Under the pieces are notes generated by a model that was given only the letters and a program-made list of their open reading frames with translations, made no database searches and was not told the origin of the DNA. A DNA stretch of 64,000 nucleotides, taken from NCBI GenBank assembly GCA_044867785.1, contig JBIOVM010000027.1:11377-75376 (forward strand). Reading direction: 5' to 3'. The stretch is from DASRDR01 sp044867785. GTDB lineage: Bacteria; Methylomirabilota; Methylomirabilia; Rokubacteriales; DASRDR01. Shown piece by piece: positions 1 to 7,985 of this stretch (its first letter is position 1; each line of letters starts with the position of its first letter). The position numbers and the translations under genes are program-made.

Positions 1-513
1 GACGAGCGGCCCGAGCGCGTTGGCGAACATCCAGTTGTTGGCGTCCCATACGAAGTTCACGCGCTGGCACTTCTCGCCGGAGACCGTGTCGGCGCTGGAG
101 TTCGAGTTGAAGTAGACGATCCCGTACCGCTGCGCCAGCTCCGACAGAGGGGCGGCGACGCCGCTCGAGAGCGCGCCCATCATGAAGTCGATCTTGTCCC
201 GCTCGATCAGCCGCTGGGCCTTGCGCACGGCCACCGAGGCGTCGGTCTCGGTGTCCTCCCACCGGTGTTCGATCTGGCGCCCCAGCACGCCGCCCCGCGC
301 GTTCTGCTCCTCGATGGCGAGGATCATGCCCCGCCGGTCCGCTTGGCCGCTGTCCGCGAAGGTGCCGGTGGCGTCACACGTGAGACCGATGACGATCGGC
401 TTCTTCGCCTGGGCCCGGGCCCAGCGCCAGCTCCCGATGAAGCCCACGCCCGCGCCGAACGCCGCCGCACCCTTCAGGATCTCTCGCCGGCTCGCTCGCC
501 CCTGTTCTGCCAT
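1..513 (-). CDS. ABC transporter solute-binding protein, branched-chain type (partial, C-terminus off window)
   Basis: Only the first 171 codons are present; the gene runs off the left edge. It opens with MAEQGRASRREILKGAAAFG, a twin-arginine export signal, and the mature part begins near KKPIVIGLTCDATGTFAD. The segments GQADRRGMILAIEEQNARGG and DTETDASVAVRKAQRLIERD are typical of periplasmic-binding-protein family 6 (Leu/Ile/Val-, amide- or urea-binding) proteins, so a role as periplasmic receptor for an ABC importer is likely; the ligand cannot be told. An AGGAGG lies 5 nt before the ATG. It sits 49 nt downstream of a FadR-type regulator on the same strand, which may control it. Confidence 0.9.
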   Translation of the reverse strand, partial: MAEQGRASRREILKGAAAFGAGVGFIGSWRWARAQAKKPIVIGLTCDATGTFADSGQADRRGMILAIEEQNARGGVLGRQIEHRWEDTETDASVAVRKAQRLIERDKIDFMMGALSSGVAAPLSELAQRYGIVYFNSNSSADTVSGEKCQRVNFVWDANNWMFANALGPLV

Positions 514-562
514 CGCACCCTCCTCGTGTGTGGGATCGGTTGGGACGGTGGTCATTCCCGCG

Positions 563-1345
563 TCACGTCGTCTCGGCCAGCCGCTCCATCGCCCGCAGAC
601 GATGGGTCTCCACGGCGCGGGCCGCTCTCGCCCAGTCGCTCGCCTCGAGCGCTCGGAGGATCTCTTCGTGCTCGGCGAGCGACTCGGCCGCGAAGCCGCC
701 TCGCCGCGCGTGCATGATCACGCGGTAGTACTCGCCGCGGTCCCAGACGTTCTGGAGCAGCTGAAGCACCTGCTTGAGACCGGATGCCTCCCAGAGCCTC
801 CGGTGGAACTCGCTGTCGGCCGCCACCGCGCGGGCCGTGTTCCCGGCCGCGCGGGCGGCGCTCATGTCCAGCTGGAGGCCGCGGAGCTCGGCCAGGAGCG
901 CCGGCGTGACCCGGCCGGACGCCTCGCGGAGGCACAGGGCTTCGAGCGCCGCCATCAAGAGAAAGCGCTCGCGAAACTCCTCCGGCGAGAGCCCCGCCAC
1001 GACGACGTCCTTGTGCGGGTTGATCCGCACGAAGCCCTCGCTCTCGAGCCGCCGCAGGGCCTGCATGACGGGGATCCGGCTCACGCCGGCCGACTGCGCC
1101 ACCGTGCTGGCGACGATCCGCTCGCCGGGGGCCAGTCGCCCCTCCACCAGCGCCTGGCGGAGATGGCGGTAGGCGAGCTCCTCCAGCGTCTCCCGACGGA
1201 TGGGCTCCTCGAAGAGGGCGCGGGGAGCGGCGGGCGACGTGCCCTGGCGGGGTGGCCTCGGCAGGGGCCCGCGAGGGCCGGGGTCACGCGCGGGACTGAC
1301 GCGCCGTGTCCGCGGGACGAGCCGCCGGCGCGCCCCGGCTTTCAT
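563..1345 (-). CDS. GntR/FadR-family (FCD domain) transcriptional regulator
   Basis: 260 aa. Residues ~50-118 form a GntR winged helix-turn-helix (TVAQSAGVSRIPVMQALRRL, then FVRINPHKDVVV). Residues ~122-255 are an FCD ligand-binding domain with the expected metal ligands visible: D177xxxH181, H226 and H248. FCD regulators usually sense carboxylic acids. The first ~43 residues are Arg/Pro-rich and not part of the domain, so the true start could be internal, although no internal ATG or GTG offers a better start. An 8-bp perfect palindrome TGTATACA lies just upstream of the ATG, suggesting autoregulation. Neighbours on both sides are solute-binding proteins, so the target is probably transporter expression. 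Confidence 0.88.
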   Translation of the reverse strand: MKAGARRRLVPRTRRVSPARDPGPRGPLPRPPRQGTSPAAPRALFEEPIRRETLEELAYRHLRQALVEGRLAPGERIVASTVAQSAGVSRIPVMQALRRLESEGFVRINPHKDVVVAGLSPEEFRERFLLMAALEALCLREASGRVTPALLAELRGLQLDMSAARAAGNTARAVAADSEFHRRLWEASGLKQVLQLLQNVWDRGEYYRVIMHARRGGFAAESLAEHEEILRALEASDWARAARAVETHRLRAMERLAETT

Positions 1346-1347
1346 GG

Positions 1348-1361
1348 GCTGTATACAATAT
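1348..1361. promoter_or_regulatory. Putative FadR/GntR operator (TGTATACA palindrome)
   Basis: TGTATACA at 1350-1357 is a perfect palindrome, 4 nt upstream of the regulator start codon. It fits the FadR-subfamily core pattern GTnnnAC with flanking T and A. It is an unusually AT-rich island in this GC-rich DNA. Autoregulatory binding is inference. Confidence 0.5.
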
Positions 1362-1482
1362 GCAACCGCCGAATCGTGTCAAGGGCGATGACACGGGTGG
1401 GAGCCCTCGCCGGGCTCAGCGGCGGATGGCCGCCGGGGGCGAGCCGGGGCCCGGGTGTCCCAGACCCCTGCCGTTCCGCTCC

Positions 1483-3042
1483 CTACATCCAGGACATCTC
1501 CTGCGGGATGAGCACGCCGGTCGGGAAGGGCTGGTAGGCGAGGTCCTTCTTCATGACAACGGGCTGCACGACCTGGAAGAGCGGGACGACGTAGCCCTTC
1601 TCCACGACGTAGCGGGCGGCCTTCTTGGCCGCCGCGATGCGCTTCGGCTCGTCACGCTCATCGAAGATCGGGTCGATCAGCGGCACCAGGTCCTCCGACT
1701 CCCATACCCGGAACGGCCCCTTCAGGTAGTTCTGGAAGCCGACCGAGTTGATCGGGTCGCCGGTCGGATTGGACCAGAAGTAGAGCGAGAGCGGCGCCAA
1801 GTCCTGGCCGCCCTGCCCCCTGGCGTTCCGGAACTGGAACCACTGCGGGATCGTGACGACCTCGAGCTCGGCCTCGATCCCGACGTCCTTCCACATCTGG
1901 GTGATGGCGGACATGAACTCGAAGTCCTTCGCCCGGACGCCGCGGGTCGTCATGGCCTTCAGGCGGAGCGGGGTCGACGCCGAATAGCCCGCCGCCTGGA
2001 GGAGCTGCCGGGCCTTGGCCGGATCATAGGGGAAGCTGAACGAGGCGTCGTAGGCGTCGTAGAGGGCCCCTTCGGTGAGCGAGCTCGGCACGCCGAACCC
2101 GAGCAGCACCTTCTCGACCAGTGCCTTCTTGTCGATGGCGTGATGGACGGCCAGGCGCACCTCCTCCTTCTTGAACGGCTCGAAGCGGGGGTTCAGGAAG
2201 ATCTGCGCCATGTCCGCGACGGGCTGCTTCACGCCCTTGAGGGTCGCCTGGGTCGAGAGCCGCCCGAACTCCTCGACCGGGACCTCGGAGGTGATGTCGG
2301 CGTTCCCCGACACGATCTCGGCCACCCGGGCGGTCGGGTCGGTGACCATCTTGAAGACCGCCCGCTTGATCGGCGGCGCGCCCTTCCAGTAGCGGTCGAA
2401 TGCCTCGAGCACGAGCGTGCTCCCGGGCGTGAACGACACGACCCGGTACGGCCCGGAGCCGACGGGCTTCCGGGCGAACTCCTCGCCGCGCGCCTTGTCG
2501 TCCGGGCCCAGCGACTGGAAGTACGCCTTCGGGACGACGAAGCCGGCCAGGAATCCCAGCCAGCGCGGGAACGATGGATCGAAGCGCTCGAACACGAGCT
2601 GGAGCGTCGCCTTGTCGCGGACCTGGTACTCCTTCACCCGGGCGTAGGTCGCCTTGTAGATGGAGATCTCCTTCAGCCGGGTCATGCTGAAGGCGACGTC
2701 CTCGGCGGTGAGGTCCGACCCGTCGTGGAACTTGATCCCCTGGCGGACCTTGATGGCCATGCCCATCTTGCCGTCGGTCCACTGCCAGCTCTCGATGACG
2801 TTCGGCCCGTACTTGCCCTGGCGGTCCTGCTGGAGGAACCGGTCGAAGACCGCCTCGTACATCGATTCCCGCGGGCTGTTGCGCGACGCGGGGTGCGGGT
2901 CCATCGAGGTGACCGTCTCGGGAAAGGCGATGGTCACGACCTGCTTCTTCTGGGCGTGCGCGAGACGCCGCGCGCCGACCGCCGCCGCGGCCACCACGGA
3001 GCCTCCGGTCGTTCTGAGGAATGCCCGGCGGCTCATTCGCAT
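1483..3042 (-). CDS. ABC transporter substrate-binding protein, family 5 (dipeptide/oligopeptide/nickel type)
   Basis: 519 aa from the chosen ATG at 3042, which has GGGAGGAG about 8 nt upstream; an upstream in-frame start at 3069 would precede this Shine-Dalgarno. The protein begins MRMSRRAFLRTTGG, a twin-arginine (Tat) signal, with a likely cut after RRLAHAQ. Family-5 hallmarks follow: IAFPETVTSMDPHPASRNS near the mature N-terminus, IKFHDGSDLTAEDVAFS, and a C-terminal YVVPLFQVVQPVV. The role is delivery of peptides or similar solutes to a permease, but no permease or ATPase is adjacent, so it may be an orphan receptor. A FadR-type regulator lies downstream on the same strand. Confidence 0.92.
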   Translation of the reverse strand: MRMSRRAFLRTTGGSVVAAAAVGARRLAHAQKKQVVTIAFPETVTSMDPHPASRNSPRESMYEAVFDRFLQQDRQGKYGPNVIESWQWTDGKMGMAIKVRQGIKFHDGSDLTAEDVAFSMTRLKEISIYKATYARVKEYQVRDKATLQLVFERFDPSFPRWLGFLAGFVVPKAYFQSLGPDDKARGEEFARKPVGSGPYRVVSFTPGSTLVLEAFDRYWKGAPPIKRAVFKMVTDPTARVAEIVSGNADITSEVPVEEFGRLSTQATLKGVKQPVADMAQIFLNPRFEPFKKEEVRLAVHHAIDKKALVEKVLLGFGVPSSLTEGALYDAYDASFSFPYDPAKARQLLQAAGYSASTPLRLKAMTTRGVRAKDFEFMSAITQMWKDVGIEAELEVVTIPQWFQFRNARGQGGQDLAPLSLYFWSNPTGDPINSVGFQNYLKGPFRVWESEDLVPLIDPIFDERDEPKRIAAAKKAARYVVEKGYVVPLFQVVQPVVMKKDLAYQPFPTGVLIPQEMSWM

Positions 3043-3217
3043 GATCGGTCTCCTCCCGGGGCCGTCCACCCCGTCCGTGACAGCACTGGTCGTGATCGAT
3101 TCCCTGCCGAACCAGATCTTGGCGGGATCAGTCTAGCCGATAGGTACGGGTCGGCGCGAGACGGCGACCAACGCCCCCGCGCACCGCGACGGACAGGACC
3201 CCACTCCCATCGCTTCG

Positions 3218-3385
3218 GGGAGCGTCGTGCACCGAGCTCTCCGCGGCGTCAAGCCGGAGGACCTGCCCGCCGAGCTGCCGTACACCGCCGAACGCGTGGT
3301 CGACGCCCGGACTCCCGGGGCGCTCGCCCTCGCGATCCGCCCGGGCATCATGTTCCGGGCCGACCACGTGATCGAGCAGGCCGCC
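3218..3385 (+). pseudogene. Fragment of ABC-type substrate-binding protein (PF04392-like C-terminus)
   Basis: The plus-strand frame reads VHRALRGVKPEDLPAELPYT followed by AERVVDARTPGALALAIRPG and ends RADHVIEQ. This matches the conserved C-terminus of the ABC_sub_bind family (typically ...GAKPADLPVEQP...LNLKTAKALGLTIP...RADEVIE). There is no recognisable upstream body and no stop right after VIEQ, where intact members end. It is therefore a remnant, not a gene. It abuts a second decayed fragment on the other strand. Confidence 0.6.
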
Positions 3386-3400
3386 GCGATGTCAGCCGTT

Positions 3401-3596
3401 TCACCCGAGCGTCCGCAGCCGCCGGGAGGCGAGGAACAAGAGGGCGCTGGCAGTGACCATCGCGCCGCCGGCCGCGACGGCGACGCGGGCTCCCGCCGAC
3501 GCCGCCAGCACCCCGGCCAGGAGGCCGCCCAGCGGCATCAGGTTCCAGCCGGTTCGTCGACACGGCGCGGAGCCGCATGCCGATCGCGTTCGTCAC
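3401..3596 (-). pseudogene. Fragment of an MFS transporter C-terminus
   Basis: The minus strand reads TNAIGMRLRAVSTNRLEP in one frame and then, after a frameshift, LMPLGGLLAGVLAASAGARV followed by a hydrophobic helix and LASRRLRTLG with a stop. The MPLGGLLAGVL segment followed by a glycine-rich helix is typical of the last transmembrane pair of MFS-3/EntS-like exporters. The rest of the gene is absent. It is a degraded, frameshifted relic lying next to another relic. Confidence 0.5.
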
Positions 3597-3753
3597 ATCT
3601 CGGGAGCATGCCGTCCTGGCCCGGCCCCGATCACGGCACGGCGATCAGGAACAGATACCGCGTCGGCGCGGTCACGCTAGCACGGGGGTCCCGGCCGGCG
3701 GGCCGCGCGGCCGTTCGATCCGTCGTGTATCGTGCTGGCGAGCTCGTGCGCCG

Positions 3754-4317
3754 ATGACTCGTCACGTCGTCTGGCTCTTCTGCCTGCTCGTGCCGCCGAT
3801 GCTCGTGCTCGCCCTGCTCCTATCGGCGCGGGAGCGGCTCGGCCCGCTCTACCAGCGGTACTTCGGCGAGACGCGGCGCGAGCAGATGTTCCTCTCGTCC
3901 GTGGCCTTCTACGTCACGTTCGCCCTGACCCGGGCGATCACTCACGCGATTCGCTCCGGCGTGGGCCCGTTCCACGACGTGGCCGCCGGGGGCATCCACG
4001 TCCATCATCTCGTCTGGGGAATCCTGCTCCTCCTGGGCGTCGGCTACCTGTGGCTGCACCAGATCGGCGCCGGCGACCCGGGCCAGTCGCGAGCGCTCTC
4101 CCGGCTGACCGCCGTGCTCTACGGGATCGGCGCCGCGTTGACGCTGGACGAGTTCGCGCTGTGGCTGCGCCTCCGCGACGTGTACTGGGCCCGCGAGGGC
4201 CGGGAAAGCATCGATGCGGTCCTGCTGTTCGGCGCTCTCTTGTCGGCGGGCCTGTGGGGTGGGCGCTTCCTCGAGGCCCTCGTCCGCGAGCTGGCCCGCC
4301 TGGGCGGCCGGCGCTGA
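3754..4317 (+). CDS. Integral membrane protein with HVHH motif, unknown function
   Basis: 187 aa with about five hydrophobic segments: residues ~4-25, 50-70, a central helix containing GIHVHHLVWGILLLLGVGYL, then two more near LTAVLYGIGAALTLDEFALW and the C-terminus. The clustered histidines in a membrane helix could bind a metal or cofactor, but I cannot name a family with confidence. I chose the ATG at 3754 because upstream in-frame codons read into the decayed debris. It stands alone, between pseudogene fragments and a possible fragment on the other strand. Confidence 0.7.
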   Translation: MTRHVVWLFCLLVPPMLVLALLLSARERLGPLYQRYFGETRREQMFLSSVAFYVTFALTRAITHAIRSGVGPFHDVAAGGIHVHHLVWGILLLLGVGYLWLHQIGAGDPGQSRALSRLTAVLYGIGAALTLDEFALWLRLRDVYWAREGRESIDAVLLFGALLSAGLWGGRFLEALVRELARLGGRR

Positions 4318-4327
4318 GACGCGCCCC

Positions 4328-4470
4328 TCACCCATCCGGCTCGAACACGAGCCGGTCGAGCCACATCGCGCCGGCGCCGTCGACGACGCGCGCCTCGACC
4401 CGGGACGCGGTCGGTAGCTGGAAGGGGGACCACCGCGCCCCAACACGCTCCGCAGTCACGCCACCATTCA
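4328..4470 (-). pseudogene. Possible C-terminal fragment of an unknown protein
   Basis: The 300-base stretch after the membrane protein holds no complete gene. On the minus strand an open frame ends RWSPFQLPTASRVEARVV, then DGAGAMWLDRLVFEPDG and a stop. Its codon use is coding-like and the text resembles the end of a beta-sandwich or carbohydrate-binding-type domain. No start codon or ribosome site is evident and the frame fades upstream. It may be a remnant, or may be chance in GC-rich DNA. Confidence 0.3.
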
Positions 4471-4625
4471 GGTTTCGGCTGCCGACGCGCGCGGGCGACA
4501 CGCGTCCGGCGACCGCAACGCCTCGTAGGGCGCGCGCCGATCGGCGCCCGCACCCGCGACGGGATGGCCGTAGAGCGGTGCGGGTGCCGCCGCCGGTTAC
4601 CGCGGTCGCCTAGCCGTGCGGTGCT

Positions 4626-5060
4626 CTACCGGGGAGCCCTGACGGGCTGGCCATCCTTGCCCAGGATCTGCCCCTGGTCGTTGCGCACGGCGTACTCCTT
4701 GTCTCCGACCTTCACCTTGGATGCCAGGATGAACTCGCGCTGAGGCCCCTTCACCTTGGAGCCGGTCACCTCGATCGGCGTCGCCGTCGCCAGCGAGGCG
4801 AGCGCCGGATCGATGACCTGCTTCGGACCCAGCATCACCAAGTGGGACTCACCCGTGTCCGCCTTCAGCGCGATCACGATCATCTCGACCTGGCCGCCCT
4901 CGCGAGTGCTGGCCACCGTGCCCTTCACGGTCTGCACGGTGCTCGGATCCCACTTCGGCATCGCCCGCGCCCCGCCCTGGCGCGGGGCCTGCTGGGCCCA
5001 CCCCGCGTCGCCGGAGGCCAGGAGGAACACCGTCGCCACCGCGATCATGACCTTGTGCAT
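4626..5060 (-). CDS. Small exported protein, OB-fold-like, unknown function
   Basis: 144 aa. The signal peptide MHKVMIAVATVFLLASGDAG is followed by WAQQ, and the mature protein has a repeated beta pattern: VQTVKGTVASTREGGQVEMI, LVMLGPKQVID, TPIEVTGSKVKG, YAVRNDQGQILG. This is the arrangement of small periplasmic OB-fold or DUF-type proteins. The ATG at 5060 is chosen over 5066 because GGGAG is 6 nt before the former and touches the latter. It lies 50 nt downstream of the molybdenum hydroxylase large subunit and may be co-transcribed, but nothing links it functionally. Confidence 0.75.
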   Translation of the reverse strand: MHKVMIAVATVFLLASGDAGWAQQAPRQGGARAMPKWDPSTVQTVKGTVASTREGGQVEMIVIALKADTGESHLVMLGPKQVIDPALASLATATPIEVTGSKVKGPQREFILASKVKVGDKEYAVRNDQGQILGKDGQPVRAPR

Positions 5061-5110
5061 CTGCATCTCCCGTCGGGCCGCTCGTCCGCGGGCCCGTGTG
5101 AGGGCATGGT

Positions 5111-7459
5111 TCACCCTTTCTGTGAGCGGAGCGCTCGGTACACACGCTCCGGCGTCATCGGCAGCTCGGTGAGCCGCACGCCGGTCGCGTCCTTGACCGC
5201 GTTCGCGACCGCGGCCGAGATGGGAATGGTGCCCGCTTCGCCGAGGCCCTTGGCGCCGAAGGGCCCGGCCTCGTCGACCGTCTCGATCAGCGTGATCAGG
5301 ATCTCGGGCATGTCCGGGGCCGTCAGGAGCTTGTAGTCGAGGAACCCGGGGTTCAGCACCCGCCCGTCCCGGAACCGGAGCTCCTCGGTCAGGCAGTAGC
5401 CGAGCCCCATGTGGATGCCGCCCTCGATCTGGCCCTCGCAGCCGACCGGGTTCAGTGCGCGTCCGACGTCGTGCGCCGAGGCGACGCGGAGCACCTCGAT
5501 CTTGCCGGTCGCCTCCTCGACCTCGACGAGCGCCGCCTGCGCCGCGAAGGCGTACGTGACCGACACGTTGCCCCGGAAGTCCTTGTCGAGCATCTGGGTC
5601 GGAGGGTCGTAGAAGGCCTGGCCGATCAGGATGCGGCCGTCCTCCCGGAAATGGCCGGCGCGCACGACCTTCTCGTAGGGAATGCGGCGCAGGGGCGCCG
5701 CCTTCACGTGCACGTGGCCGTCCTCGAGGTCGAGCCCTTCCGCGGGCTCCTCGAGCTGCGGGCCGGCCAGGCGAAGGAGCTGGGCCTTCACGTCCCGCGC
5801 CGCCAGGAGCGCGGCGTTCCCCGCGATGAACGTCGTCCGGCTGGCGTGGACGCCGACGTCCCAGGGCTTGACGGCGGTGTCGTTGTTCACCACCTCGACC
5901 CGGCCGAAGGGGACGCCGAGCTCCTCGGCGACGATCATCGCGAGCACCGTCTCCGAGCCCTGGCCGATCTCGCTGGCGCCGGTGATCAGGGTCACCTTGC
6001 CGAAATCGTCGAGCTTGACGATCGCGCCGCAGCCGTCCGATCGGTACACGCGGGCGCCTCCCCCCACGTGGAACATGCCGGCATAGCCGATTCCGCGCGT
6101 CCAGCCCGGCCGGAGCGGGCGGTCGACCGGCCGCCGGATGTCGCGCGCGACCGCGTCGAGGCACTCGGTGAACCCGCAGCTCGTGATGCGGAGCCCCTGG
6201 GGCGTGACGTCGCCCGGGCGGTTCGCGTTGCGGCGTCGGATCTCGACGCGGTCCAGCCCGAGGCGCTCGGCCAGCTCGTCCATCTGCGCCTCGACCGCGA
6301 AGGTCGACTCGAGGTTCCCGTAGCCGCGCATCGAGCCGGAGTACACGTTGTTCGTGTACACGATGGCCGTGTCGAACCGGATGCTGGGACACCGGTAGAA
6401 GCCTGCGAGGGTCGTCATCATGACGTAGGGCGTCGTCGAGCCCCACGACACGTACGCCCCGTTGTCGATCAGGACGCGGGCATCCCGGGCGAGCAACGTC
6501 CCGTCGGCCCGCGCCGCCGTCCGCAGCGTGAAGACGCACGGCTCGCGGGTCGGGCTGGCGATGAACTCCTCCTCCCGGTCGAACACGATCTTCACCGGAC
6601 GGTCGACGTGGCGGGCGAGGAGCGCCGCGATGATGTCGATCGGGTAGAGGTCGAGCCCGCGACCGAAGTTCCCCCCGACGGGCGGCTGGAGCACCCGGAT
6701 GCGGTCGCCCGAGATCCCGAGCGCCTCCGCGAGGTCCTTCTGGTAGAGGAAGGGGATCTGCGTCGTGGACCACATCGTCAGATTGCCGCGTGGGTCCCAT
6801 TGGGCGATCGCCGCCATCGTGCCGAGGCACGCGGTGGTCACGTAGTTCAGTCGGTACGTGCCCTCGACCACGAGGTCGGCCTCGCGGAACGCCCGATCGA
6901 CGTCGCCAGCGGTGAACGTGTACGCGAAGTTCACGCGATTCCCCGGGAACTGGGGGTGGATCCGCGGCGCCTCCGGCCGGAGGGCCTCGGTCGGGTCGAA
7001 CACTGCCGGCAGCTCCTCGTAATCGACCTCGATCAGCCGGCAGGCCTCCGCCGCGATCTCCTCGGTCTCCGCCGCCACCGCGGCCACCTCGTCCCGGATG
7101 CAGCGGACGACATCGCCCTTCAACGCCACGTGGTCCCTCGCGTAGCCGAACGGCCGCTGCTCCACGTTCCGCCCGGTGACCACCCCGAGGACGCCGGGAA
7201 GCGACTCGGCGCGGCTCGTGTCGATCCGCACGATGCGGGCGTGGGGAACCCGCGTTCGCAGGATCTTCCCCCACACCATGCCGGGCACCTCGAGGTCCGG
7301 GAGGTACTGGACGGCCCCCGTCACCTTCTCGACGGCGTCGAGCTTGGCGACGCGGGTGCCGATGACGCGAAACGGCCGCGCGGGCGCTCCCGGACCGGCT
7401 GCTTCCACGGCCTCCCCGCCCGCCGCGCGCGGAACCACGGCGTCGACGGGCCGGCTCAC
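5111..7459 (-). CDS. Xanthine dehydrogenase-family molybdopterin-binding subunit (large subunit)
   Basis: 782 aa, the expected size. The N-terminal domain contains VGTRVAKLDAVEKVTGAVQY-type text and the C-terminal Moco domain shows QPPVGGNFGRGLDLY, GSMRGYGNLES and GASEIGQGSETVL. The final GAKGLGEAG carries Glu741, equivalent to the essential glutamate of xanthine oxidase-family enzymes. The active-site loop lacks the AYxCSFR of form-I CO dehydrogenase, so this is a hydroxylase of N-heterocycles, aldehydes or aromatic CoA esters rather than an aerobic CODH. The GTG start overlaps the stop of the iron-sulfur subunit by 4 nt, indicating translational coupling. Confidence 0.93.
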   Translation of the reverse strand: MSRPVDAVVPRAAGGEAVEAAGPGAPARPFRVIGTRVAKLDAVEKVTGAVQYLPDLEVPGMVWGKILRTRVPHARIVRIDTSRAESLPGVLGVVTGRNVEQRPFGYARDHVALKGDVVRCIRDEVAAVAAETEEIAAEACRLIEVDYEELPAVFDPTEALRPEAPRIHPQFPGNRVNFAYTFTAGDVDRAFREADLVVEGTYRLNYVTTACLGTMAAIAQWDPRGNLTMWSTTQIPFLYQKDLAEALGISGDRIRVLQPPVGGNFGRGLDLYPIDIIAALLARHVDRPVKIVFDREEEFIASPTREPCVFTLRTAARADGTLLARDARVLIDNGAYVSWGSTTPYVMMTTLAGFYRCPSIRFDTAIVYTNNVYSGSMRGYGNLESTFAVEAQMDELAERLGLDRVEIRRRNANRPGDVTPQGLRITSCGFTECLDAVARDIRRPVDRPLRPGWTRGIGYAGMFHVGGGARVYRSDGCGAIVKLDDFGKVTLITGASEIGQGSETVLAMIVAEELGVPFGRVEVVNNDTAVKPWDVGVHASRTTFIAGNAALLAARDVKAQLLRLAGPQLEEPAEGLDLEDGHVHVKAAPLRRIPYEKVVRAGHFREDGRILIGQAFYDPPTQMLDKDFRGNVSVTYAFAAQAALVEVEEATGKIEVLRVASAHDVGRALNPVGCEGQIEGGIHMGLGYCLTEELRFRDGRVLNPGFLDYKLLTAPDMPEILITLIETVDEAGPFGAKGLGEAGTIPISAAVANAVKDATGVRLTELPMTPERVYRALRSQKG

Positions 7460-7977
7460 GCACTCGCCTCACGCGGGCGGCGCATCCGTTCGGCGGCGAC
7501 CTCCACGGCACGGATGATCTTCACGTAGCCGGTGCACCGGCAGAGATTGCCTTCGAGGCCTGCGCGGATCTCGGCCTCGGTGGGAGACGGCCTCGCCTCG
7601 AGGAGCCCGGCGGCGGCCATGATCATGCCCGCGGTGCAGAACCCGCACTGGGCACCGCCCTCCTCGAGGAATCCCTGCTGGACCGGGTGGAGCGCAGGCG
7701 GTCGAGCCCCCGACTGCGTCTGCCATCGCCCCGGAAGGCCCTCGATCGTGGTCACGTCCCGGCCCTCGAGGTCGAGGGCCAGAACGAGGCAGGCCGTCAC
7801 CGGCCGGCCGTCCACCAGGACCGTGCAGGCGCCGCAATCACCGGTGTCGCAGGAGAGATTCGTCCCGGTGAGCCGGAGGTCGCCGCGGAGAAACTCCAGG
7901 AGCGTGCGCGATCCCGCCACCTCGCGGCGCACGCGGCGTCCGTTGACGGTCAGCTCGAGCCGGTGGCCGTCGTCCAT
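7456..7977 (-). CDS. (2Fe-2S)-binding subunit of xanthine dehydrogenase-family enzyme
   Basis: 173 aa. A plant-type [2Fe-2S] domain has C43, C48, C51 and C63 (CDTGDCGACTVLVDG), and a second all-helical cluster domain has C111, C114, C146 and C148 (CGFCTAGM, CRCTGY). This is the electron-transfer subunit between Moco and FAD. The ATG at 7977 follows the FAD subunit stop by 8 nt and the gene ends overlapping the large subunit start. All eight cluster cysteines are intact, so the complex should be functional. Confidence 0.94.
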   Translation of the reverse strand: MDDGHRLELTVNGRRVRREVAGSRTLLEFLRGDLRLTGTNLSCDTGDCGACTVLVDGRPVTACLVLALDLEGRDVTTIEGLPGRWQTQSGARPPALHPVQQGFLEEGGAQCGFCTAGMIMAAAGLLEARPSPTEAEIRAGLEGNLCRCTGYVKIIRAVEVAAERMRRPREASA

Positions 7978-7985
7978 CGGCAGCG

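Noticed and set aside
1306..3456. A 716-codon open frame on the plus strand
   Set aside because: It is the antisense of the family-5 binding protein, Asp/Arg/Glu/Leu-rich without domain motifs, an effect of GC-rich third positions.
4626..7511. A 961-codon minus-strand frame joining two proteins
   Set aside because: Only its last part, the small exported protein, is real. The rest is a shifted frame of the hydroxylase gene.
5411..7528. A 705-codon plus-strand frame
   Set aside because: Antisense of the molybdenum hydroxylase large subunit, whose motifs and cofactor residues are intact on the minus strand.
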